10,729 bases of DNA from Candidatus Hodarchaeota archaeon (GTDB lineage: Archaea; Asgardarchaeota; Heimdallarchaeia; Hodarchaeales; YT1-039): the NCBI GenBank assembly GCA_016840025.1, contig JAEOTF010000553.1:1-10729 (forward strand). Direction: 5' to 3'. The position numbers were made by a program, and so were the translations under genes. A model generated the notes under the pieces. The model did not search any database. It was not told the DNA's origin and saw only the letters and a program-made list of their open reading frames with translations. Positions 5,851 through 10,729 of this stretch are shown piece after piece. Position 1 is the first letter of the stretch. Each line of letters starts with the position of its first letter.

Positions 5851-6846
5851 ATGTCTGAAATAATAATACTATCTCAAAATGAAGTCAAATCATGTTTATC
5901 TATGAGTAAGGCAATTATAGCAGTACGAGAAGCTTACATTGCATTCGCAAAAGGACAGGTAAAAATGCCACCAGTCATGCATTTAGATGTTTCACAGTAT
6001 AATGGGGAAATTGATATTAAATCAGGGTACATTGAGGATCTTGGACTTATTGGTACAAAAATTGCAAGTGGTTTCTACGAAAACTATAAGCTGGGATTAC
6101 CTCCAGGGATTGCAGTAATAATATTATTGGATCTTAAAACAAGTATTCCAGTCGCAATAATGGACGGAACTTATGTTACTGCTTATAGAACGGGAGCTGC
6201 TGGAGCTGTTGCAGCTAATGTACTCGCAAGGAAAAACTCTAAGATAATTGGAGTTGTTGGAGCTGGAACACAAGCAAGAATGCAAATCTTAGCATTACGA
6301 GAGGCATTCTCGCTAAAAGAAATCAAAGTTTGGGACATTAATACAACTGAGCGAGACAGATACGTAAAAGAAATGTCAGAACAACTAAAAATTCCAATAG
6401 AACCAGTAGAAGTCATTAAGGACGCTGTTATTGACGCTGATATTATTGTAACAGTAACCCCATCTAGAAAAGCTCTTGTAATGAAAGAATGGATTCAAGA
6501 AGGAGTTCATATAAATGCAATCGGAGCAGATGGACCAGGTAAGCAAGAATTAGATCCATTCATTGTTAAAAGAGCAGATAAAGTCGTAGTAGATAGCTTA
6601 GACCAGTGTAGGATAATTGGAGAAATTCAACATGCATTAGCAGATGGTTTGATAATTGAAGATGATGTTTATGCCGAAATAGGCCAAATTCTCATTGGAG
6701 AAAAGAATGGTCGTGAAACCAATGAAGAAATCACACTCTTTGATGCCACAGGTCTAGCAGCACAGGATATTGCTGCAGCTAATATTGCTTTTAAACAAGC
6801 AAAAGAAACAGGGATTGGACGTGTAGTTTCTTTATTAGATGGATGA
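5851..6846 (+). CDS. Ornithine cyclodeaminase / mu-crystallin family oxidoreductase
   Basis: A 331-residue NAD(P)-dependent cytosolic enzyme. Family members include ornithine cyclodeaminase, archaeal alanine dehydrogenase, ketimine reductases, iminosuccinate reductase (BhcD) and EutC; they reduce or form imines at an amino acid alpha-carbon. Visible features are GTKIAS at 68-73 (K70, a likely substrate-carboxylate or catalytic lysine), YRTGAAGA at 112-119, the Rossmann loop GVVGAGTQA at 134-142, the acidic residue D162 after the second strand (KVWD), and IGADGPGKQELD at 224-235. D227 in that motif matches the catalytic aspartate of ornithine cyclodeaminase. FDATGLAAQD at 297-306 closes the family signature. 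Length is normal. Its stop overlaps the ATG of the dehydratase gene, so the two are an operon and probably consecutive steps. The partner argues against a simple ornithine-to-proline role. Amino acid dehydrogenase or imine reductase activity is my preferred reading. Confidence 0.88.
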   Translation: MSEIIILSQNEVKSCLSMSKAIIAVREAYIAFAKGQVKMPPVMHLDVSQYNGEIDIKSGYIEDLGLIGTKIASGFYENYKLGLPPGIAVIILLDLKTSIPVAIMDGTYVTAYRTGAAGAVAANVLARKNSKIIGVVGAGTQARMQILALREAFSLKEIKVWDINTTERDRYVKEMSEQLKIPIEPVEVIKDAVIDADIIVTVTPSRKALVMKEWIQEGVHINAIGADGPGKQELDPFIVKRADKVVVDSLDQCRIIGEIQHALADGLIIEDDVYAEIGQILIGEKNGRETNEEITLFDATGLAAQDIAAANIAFKQAKETGIGRVVSLLDG

Positions 6847-7844
6847 TTTGTTTAAAAATGAATGCTATAAATCTAGAAACAATCAAGAAAGCTAGAGAAA
6901 GGATAAAAGAATTTATTAGAAATACACCATTAATCCATTCTGAGTATCTAAGTCAAATTTGTAATGGTAACATATATTTAAAGCTAGAAAACTTACAACC
7001 CACTAACTCATTTAAAGTTCGAGGTGCTTTTAACCGATTATTGCAGTTAAGTCCAGAAGAGAGAAGAAATGGGGTTGTTGCTGCATCATCTGGTAATCAT
7101 GCACAAGGAGTAGCATTAGCGGCAGAGATCTTGAAAATTGCTGCAAGAATAGTGATTCCTACAAATATTTCGATGACAAAATTAAGTAAAATAAAGAAAT
7201 ATGATGTCAACATTATTCAAGAAGGAGAATTTGATACAATCGAAAAAAAAGCAAGAGAAGTCTCTCTTGAGAAAAATTTAGCATATATTAGTCCCTATAA
7301 TGATATTGAAGTTATAACGGGTCAAGGAACTATTACACTTGAAATATTTGAAGAAATCGCCCAAATAAATTCTATAATTGTTCCTATTGGCGGAGGGGGG
7401 TTAATTTCTGGAGTCGCCTTAGCAGCTAAATCTTTAAATCCTAATATTGAAGTAATAGGAGTTCAAACTAAGGGAGCTTCTACAATGTATGCATCCTGGA
7501 AAGCAGGTAAAATTGTAAATACAAAGGAATTCCAAACAATCGCAGAAGGATTATTAGGCGGGCTTGAACCTGGGGCATTAACTTTTGACATAATAAATGA
7601 ATATGTTGATAAGATAATATTGGTAGATGAGGATTCTATTAGAAGTGCAATCAGCCTTCTATGGGAAAAGGAAGGTCAAATTGTAGAGGGTGCAGGTGCT
7701 ACAACAGTGGCTTGTATTCTTGAAGAAAAAGAAGTTTTTGCCCAAAAGAACGTAGTAGCAATAATAAGCGGGGGAAATATAGAAAATTCACTCTTTACAG
7801 AAATAATAAAAAAAAAGAACACTTACCCTTTCACTTTGTCTTAA
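6843..7844 (+). CDS. Threonine/serine dehydratase family PLP enzyme (fold type II)
   Basis: A 333-residue cytosolic enzyme of the IlvA catabolic / serine racemase / beta-hydroxyaspartate dehydratase group. It contains ENLQPTNSFKVRGAFNRL at 49-66 with K58 as the PLP lysine, SSGNHAQG at 82-89 (cofactor and substrate loop), the phosphate-binding GGGGLISG at 183-190, TIAEGLLGGLEPGALTF at 232-248, and SGGN at 309-312 near the pyridine nitrogen. There is no C-terminal ACT domain, so it is not the isoleucine-regulated biosynthetic form. The wording EGLLGGLEPGALTF replaces the common DGIAVKRPGELTF, marking a distinct subgroup. The first ATG (6843) overlaps the previous stop by four bases. The ATG at 6858 is a good alternative, with GGATGA at 6841-6846 as its ribosome site, and would remove MICLK. 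Eight of ten arginines are AGA/AGG. Expected reaction: loss of water and then ammonia from a beta-hydroxy amino acid, or racemisation. Confidence 0.9.
   Translation: MICLKMNAINLETIKKARERIKEFIRNTPLIHSEYLSQICNGNIYLKLENLQPTNSFKVRGAFNRLLQLSPEERRNGVVAASSGNHAQGVALAAEILKIAARIVIPTNISMTKLSKIKKYDVNIIQEGEFDTIEKKAREVSLEKNLAYISPYNDIEVITGQGTITLEIFEEIAQINSIIVPIGGGGLISGVALAAKSLNPNIEVIGVQTKGASTMYASWKAGKIVNTKEFQTIAEGLLGGLEPGALTFDIINEYVDKIILVDEDSIRSAISLLWEKEGQIVEGAGATTVACILEEKEVFAQKNVVAIISGGNIENSLFTEIIKKKNTYPFTLS
7808..7816 (-). terminator. Possible T9 terminator of the 7853-9019 gene
   Basis: Nine A on the plus strand, T9 in the minus-strand transcript, lie about 37 bases beyond the stop of the second aminotransferase. 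The tract falls inside the 3' end of the convergent dehydratase gene, where it encodes a lysine run, so coding need alone could explain it. Confidence 0.3.
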
Positions 7845-7852
7845 TCAGATTT

Positions 7853-9019
7853 TCAAATTAATCTCTTTTCAATGCGTTCTGTAGCTTTTTCTAATGTTTC
7901 TAGCTTTTGAGAAAAAGAAAATCTTACATAGTTCGATCCAGGATTATTTCCAATGTTAGTCTTCATGTAAAAACTGGAACCAGGAACTGTAGCAACACCT
8001 TCATCTTTTACTAAATAATTAGCGAATTCTATATCATTCATGCCAAATTGAGATATATCGGCAAACATATAATAAGCTCCTTGTGGTTTAAAGACTTTTA
8101 TGCCTAAGCGCGAAAGCTGATTATGAAAAAAATCTCTATTTTTTTGATATCTTTTAATAAGTTCATTATAATATAAAGAACTTAAATCAAATGCTTTTAA
8201 TATGGCATATTGTAATAAGCTGGGGGCACAAACAGTTAAATAATCATGGACTTTTCTTATCCCGTTCATCACTTCTTGGTTAGCTGCTACATATCCTATT
8301 CGCCACCCAGTTACTGAAAAAGTTTTACTAAATCCACTAATTGTTATAGTTCTTTCCTCCATCGAATCAAAACTGCCAATACTCAGATGTTTTAGACCAT
8401 CAAATATGATATGCTCATAAATTTCATCAGTAATAGCAAAAATATCATGATCGATGCATAAATCGGAAATTATTGTGAAATCTTCTGGTGAAAAAACCTT
8501 TCCCGTAGGATTATGGGGGGAATTTATTAAAATAGCCTTAGTTTTCTTATTTATGTTAGATTTTAATACTTCTTCATCAATACTATAGTCTTCTTTAGAC
8601 AAAGAAACAAACACAGGTTTTCCTTGAGCAAGATATGTAATGGGGACATAATTCTCATACCAAGGTTCAAGAATTAAGATTTCGTCTCCTGGATTTGTTA
8701 TTGCAAGAATGCTCGAAGCAATAGCCTCACTTGCCCCACAAGTTATAGTTAGTTCATCGTAAGGATCAACTATAAGTTTATTATAATCTTGAAGTTTTTC
8801 TGATATTTTTTCCCTTAAATCAGTACGTCCATATGTGACACTATACTGGTGCTCGTCTTCATTCAATCCATCTTTAATACCCTCTATTAGTTCTAAAGGA
8901 GGAGAAAAGTCAGGCATTCCTTGAGAAAGGTTAATTGCATCATTTTCTATAGCTTTCCTTGTCATTTCTCTTATTACGGATTCTTGAAAATGTTCCAAAC
9001 GTCTAGACATAATCCTCAT
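7853..9019 (-). CDS. PLP-dependent aminotransferase, AspB/aromatic class I family
   Basis: A 388-residue cytosolic fold-type I aminotransferase. Active-site landmarks are LSQGMPDFSPP at 31-41, QYSVTYGRTDLRE at 58-70, CGASEAI at 94-100 (cofactor phosphate region), NSPHNPTG at 166-173 with N170, ITDEIYEH at 196-203 with D198 and Y201, SGFSKTFSVTGWRIGY at 228-243 with K232 as the PLP lysine and R240 on the phosphate, and YVRFSF at 364-369 with R366 for the alpha-carboxylate. The set is complete. The ATG at 9019 gives MRIMSRRLEH; the ATG at 9010 (MSRRLEH) fits family N-termini equally well. Its 3' end meets the dehydratase gene with eight bases between stops. The promoter shares a 16-base palindromic element with the threonine aldolase gene, which suggests co-regulation. 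Likely transfers an amino group between an aspartate- or aromatic-type amino acid and a 2-oxo acid; specificity cannot be read here. Confidence 0.9.
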   Translation of the reverse strand: MRIMSRRLEHFQESVIREMTRKAIENDAINLSQGMPDFSPPLELIEGIKDGLNEDEHQYSVTYGRTDLREKISEKLQDYNKLIVDPYDELTITCGASEAIASSILAITNPGDEILILEPWYENYVPITYLAQGKPVFVSLSKEDYSIDEEVLKSNINKKTKAILINSPHNPTGKVFSPEDFTIISDLCIDHDIFAITDEIYEHIIFDGLKHLSIGSFDSMEERTITISGFSKTFSVTGWRIGYVAANQEVMNGIRKVHDYLTVCAPSLLQYAILKAFDLSSLYYNELIKRYQKNRDFFHNQLSRLGIKVFKPQGAYYMFADISQFGMNDIEFANYLVKDEGVATVPGSSFYMKTNIGNNPGSNYVRFSFSQKLETLEKATERIEKRLI

Positions 9020-9040
9020 TCTAATCTAAACTTATCTAAA

Positions 9041-9071
9041 ATTAATTTAATCACTATAATGTTTCATTAGA
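9041..9071 (-). promoter_or_regulatory. Palindromic operator plus TATA-like box before the second aminotransferase
   Basis: On the minus strand, TCTAATGAAACATTAT (9071-9056) is followed after three bases by GATTAAATTAATTTTA. It is the second copy of the element at 1199-1229: the 16 bases are identical and the box differs at two of 16 positions. TTAAATTAAT (9050-9041) is 22-31 bases before the ATG at 9019, again fitting a leaderless start. The palindrome TAATG-AAA-CATTA sits directly upstream of the box. It lies just beyond the T-tract that ends the DUF362 gene transcript, so this is an independent promoter. Confidence 0.6.
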
Positions 9072-9084
9072 ATAAAAAAGTTTG

Positions 9085-9093
9085 AAAAAAAAA
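9085..9093 (-). terminator. T9 terminator of the DUF362 gene
   Basis: Nine A on the plus strand (T9 in the transcript), followed in the reading direction by a second T6 tract at 9079-9074, begin 24 bases after the DUF362 stop. No hairpin is needed or seen. The tract separates the DUF362 unit from the promoter of the next minus-strand gene. Confidence 0.5.
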
Positions 9094-9116
9094 GTTGACA
9101 AAACCACTGAGAAATA

Positions 9117-9956
9117 TTAAAATTTATGATATACTTCTTCAATTGACTTTCCAATTATTTCAATTTCATCTAAATTCGTTGTCCCTAATCCTTTTTGTTC
9201 TCCAAATTTTAGATATTTCAATTTATCAATATTGAATCCAATGATGGCACTCCCTACTCTATCAACAGCTACTGGATCTTCCCCTGCAATAATTAAATCC
9301 ATTTGAATAGGTTTTCCTCCCAATTCCCAACCATCTGAACCTATGACACCATCAATGATTTGAAGTTTCATTTTGGAACGTAATACAGAAACTAAATCCG
9401 CGATCTTTTTGTGGATATTTGAATGCATTATACTCTTGGGCATTATTGTCCCCATCATATTTTTCATACTTAAAGTTGTTCTAGCCAAATTATGCGTTTT
9501 TAATGAAGGAACAGAGATAATACAACTTGCATCAATAGCAGTTTTTACTATGTTTATTGTTTTTAGAGACAGCGGATTAGGAATTTCAACATTATTAACA
9601 ACTTCATCATCGTTTAAATTCATTATTCTAATCCCATAATGTTCTAATCGATAGATATCATTGAGCTTAAAAAAGTTTTTAGTTGTTCCAAAAGAACCAC
9701 CATCGGCTACAATTATTTTGTCAGGATCTATTTTAGAATCTTGGATTAGGTACATTACTAATCCTTCCAAAGTATCTGTTGACGTCACATTCCCTGTACT
9801 GAAATGATCGGAAGTCACCCAATTAGGATTTATTAGGATTTTATTCTCTGAATTTGTAATTAAGGTCTTTAGTGGAATCATTCCGAGAGTTCTTAAAACT
9901 AGCTCTTGAATGGACTCATGAGCTCTTCTTTGTATTACATGGACTTTAGATTTCAT
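9117..9956 (-). CDS. DUF362 domain protein
   Basis: The 279-residue product matches the DUF362 family, whose biochemical role is not established to my knowledge. Family landmarks are KILINPNWV at 39-47, a TDTLEGLVMYL helix at 60-70, DKIIVADGGSFG at 79-90, CIISVPSLKTHNLARTTLSM at 145-164 followed by KNMMG at 165-169, IIDGVIGSDGWELGGKP at 200-216, and IIAGEDPVAVDRVGSAIIGF at 222-241. There is no cysteine-rich ferredoxin segment, which many DUF362 proteins carry, and only one cysteine (C145), so an iron-sulphur role is unlikely for this copy. No signal peptide or membrane segment is visible. It is transcribed alone: a T-tract lies on each side and its neighbours are 60-100 bases away. I see no clear functional tie to the amino acid genes. 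Confidence 0.85.
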   Translation of the reverse strand: MKSKVHVIQRRAHESIQELVLRTLGMIPLKTLITNSENKILINPNWVTSDHFSTGNVTSTDTLEGLVMYLIQDSKIDPDKIIVADGGSFGTTKNFFKLNDIYRLEHYGIRIMNLNDDEVVNNVEIPNPLSLKTINIVKTAIDASCIISVPSLKTHNLARTTLSMKNMMGTIMPKSIMHSNIHKKIADLVSVLRSKMKLQIIDGVIGSDGWELGGKPIQMDLIIAGEDPVAVDRVGSAIIGFNIDKLKYLKFGEQKGLGTTNLDEIEIIGKSIEEVYHKF

Positions 9957-9980
9957 ATTATAGGAAATTACAAAATAATG

Positions 9981-10009
9981 TTTAATGTCAAGAAAAAAAC
10001 GACATTAAA
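9981..10009 (-). terminator. Inverted repeat enclosing a T-tract between the SCP2 and DUF362 genes
   Basis: TTTAATGTC (9981-9989) and GACATTAAA (10001-10009) are perfect nine-base arms around an 11-base loop. On the minus strand the loop reads GTTTTTTTCTT. It lies 15 bases after the SCP2 stop and 25 bases before the DUF362 start. The T7 in the loop makes it a reasonable terminator for the DUF35-SCP2 unit. The arms could equally be an operator for the DUF362 gene. Next to it, ATAATGTTT (9975-9983) matches half of the palindromic element at 1214 and 9056, but the other half is missing. Confidence 0.45.
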
Positions 10010-10023
10010 TAAGAAAAGTATTT

Positions 10024-10395
10024 CTATTTAGATTTTAATACAATTGTTATTGCTCTAGTAAGACGAATAACGTCCATCACTCTTCCACTTTCCACAGTAA
10101 TTTGTTCTCGTGAAATTGCATGAGTAAAATCACCTTTTCCCTCACAAATTCTTACAATTGCATCGGATTCCCCCGACATTACAATAATGGCATCAGTTTT
10201 AGTTCCATCAGATACTAGAGCTTTACGATCCTTAACAATTAAATAGAATGGATCTTCACTATCTAGGTTAAATTGAAATGACATTTCCCAATCAACATCT
10301 TTACCTGAAATATTTGTGACAAATACTGCTTGGGCTTTTGGAACCATATTTAATTTCTCTACAATATTCCTTAAAGTATCTTTTGCTTGTCCCAT
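10024..10395 (-). CDS. SCP2 sterol-binding domain protein
   Basis: A 123-residue single-domain protein. The pattern fits the SCP2 fold, a hydrophobic tunnel that holds lipids or fatty acyl-CoA: an N-terminal helix, a strand with W36 (DVDWEMSFQFNL at 33-44), FYLIVKDRKALVSDG at 50-64, TDAIIVMSGESDAIVRICEG at 67-86, and GKGDFTHAISREQITVESG at 86-104 before a final helix. SCP2 proteins in archaea are often encoded with thiolase-like and DUF35 proteins, and here the gene directly follows a DUF35 gene with a two-base gap. AGGAGG at 10410-10405 is a strong ribosome site, nine bases before the ATG. No signal peptide or membrane segment, so cytosolic. The ligand is unknown; archaeal lipid intermediates or acyl-CoA are possible. 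Confidence 0.85.
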   Translation of the reverse strand: MGQAKDTLRNIVEKLNMVPKAQAVFVTNISGKDVDWEMSFQFNLDSEDPFYLIVKDRKALVSDGTKTDAIIVMSGESDAIVRICEGKGDFTHAISREQITVESGRVMDVIRLTRAITIVLKSK

Positions 10396-10397
10396 TA

Positions 10398-10729
10398 TTA
10401 TTCTCCTCCTTCAAATTCTGGTTTTAATATCCATTTTTCATATTCATCTGCAGGAACAAAGAAAAAATCCGTCATTTTCCCTTCCCTTTCTTTGTTAAAA
10501 ACTGCTTTAACCTTTTGCCCCTTCTTTAGTTTTGAGGGAACTAAATTCTCAGAGAATATACCTTGAAGTAAAGCTGTTTCTGCGCCATCGAGTTTTATGA
10601 AACCTACTCCATAAGGTATTGCTTTGATAAAGGCTGAAGTGGTATACCAGACTATCGTGCTAACTTCTATCGTTCCAGTTTGTTTAAGTTCTACCCAATC
10701 CGCTGGCTTATAACAATCAGAGCAATTAA
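10398..10729 (-). CDS. DUF35 OB-fold / zinc-ribbon acyl-CoA-associated protein, N-terminus outside window
   Basis: The last 109 codons of a minus-strand gene that continues past the window end. The visible part opens with CSDC, a CxxC zinc knuckle, then WVELKQTGTIEVSTIVW as the ribbon-to-OB transition, YGVGFIKLDGAETALLQGIF as the central OB strands, LKKGQKVKAVFNKE, and a C-terminal tail ending EFEGGE. This is the usual order of DUF35 proteins, which in archaea bind thiolase and HMG-CoA synthase and help pass acyl-CoA between them. The first cysteine pair of the ribbon, if present, is beyond the edge. The stop TAA (10400-10398) is two bases before the SCP2 ATG, so the two are co-transcribed. 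A thiolase-family gene just outside the window would be the expected partner. Confidence 0.85.
   Translation of the reverse strand, partial: NCSDCYKPADWVELKQTGTIEVSTIVWYTTSAFIKAIPYGVGFIKLDGAETALLQGIFSENLVPSKLKKGQKVKAVFNKEREGKMTDFFFVPADEYEKWILKPEFEGGE

Noticed and set aside
5851..6846. Ornithine cyclodeaminase as the specific function
   Set aside because: The catalytic aspartate is conserved family-wide, including in archaeal alanine dehydrogenase and imine reductases. Pairing with a dehydratase gives no support for ornithine-to-proline conversion.
5851..7844. Firm naming of the pair as eutC-eutB or bhcD-bhcB
   Set aside because: The window has no eutD/eutE hydrolase or deacetylase and no bhcC-type aldolase. 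Both families are broad, and motifs alone do not separate the subgroups, so no gene symbols were given.
9373..9639. Plus-strand open frame of 88 codons with hydrophobic stretches
   Set aside because: It is antisense to conserved DUF362 motifs; the apparent hydrophobic helices are the complement of those codons.
1..10729. CRISPR array, tRNA/rRNA genes, insertion sequences, phage or defence genes
   Set aside because: Reading both strands showed no regularly spaced repeats, no cloverleaf-like tRNA signature, no transposase or integrase motifs, and no gap over 300 bases that could hide one.

Overview
The window is AT-rich, gene-dense DNA that is most likely archaeal. The evidence is a DUF35 (OB-fold/zinc ribbon) gene next to a stand-alone SCP2 gene, a DUF362 gene, T-tracts rather than GC-rich hairpins after stop codons, AT-rich TATA-like boxes about 22-31 bases before several start codons (as in leaderless archaeal transcripts), and AGGAGG or GTGAT ribosome sites elsewhere. 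An Asgard or related lineage would fit, but no marker gene here proves it. I found no rRNA, tRNA, CRISPR array, insertion sequence or integrase.

Layout. (1) 1-111: the tail of an unidentified plus-strand gene, or a tiny ORF. (2) 123-1178 (minus): a threonine-aldolase-family PLP enzyme, divergent from (3) 1368-2495 (plus): a fold-type I aminotransferase. (4) 5641 down to 2588 (minus): a tight four-gene polar amino acid ABC importer in the order binding protein, permease, ATPase, permease. (5) 5851-7844 (plus), divergent from the importer: an ornithine cyclodeaminase/mu-crystallin-family oxidoreductase overlapping a threonine/serine-dehydratase-family enzyme. (6) 9019-7853 (minus): a second aminotransferase. 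(7) 9956-9117 (minus): a DUF362 protein. (8) from beyond 10729 down to 10024 (minus): a DUF35 protein (partial) followed by an SCP2-domain protein.

How the genes may work together. From 123 to 9019 almost every gene handles amino acids: one importer, four PLP enzymes and one NAD(P)-dependent imine/amino-acid enzyme. An aldolase, a dehydratase, a cyclodeaminase-family reductase and aminotransferases are the enzyme classes needed to import and break down, or interconvert, a beta-hydroxy amino acid. The same classes recur in the beta-hydroxyaspartate cycle, and the reductase/dehydratase pair recalls EutC/EutB of hydroxyectoine use. The exact substrate cannot be read from sequence.

The most notable non-coding signal is an identical 16-base element containing the palindrome TAATG-TTT-CATTA. 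It occurs twice, at 1214-1229 and 9056-9071. Each copy lies about 36 bases before the start of a minus-strand PLP enzyme gene (the threonine aldolase and the second aminotransferase) and just upstream of a near-identical TATA-like box. The two genes are 6.7 kb apart and look co-regulated by an unseen factor. The first aminotransferase and parts of the importer differ in base and arginine-codon use from the genes around them, so the central block may have another origin.
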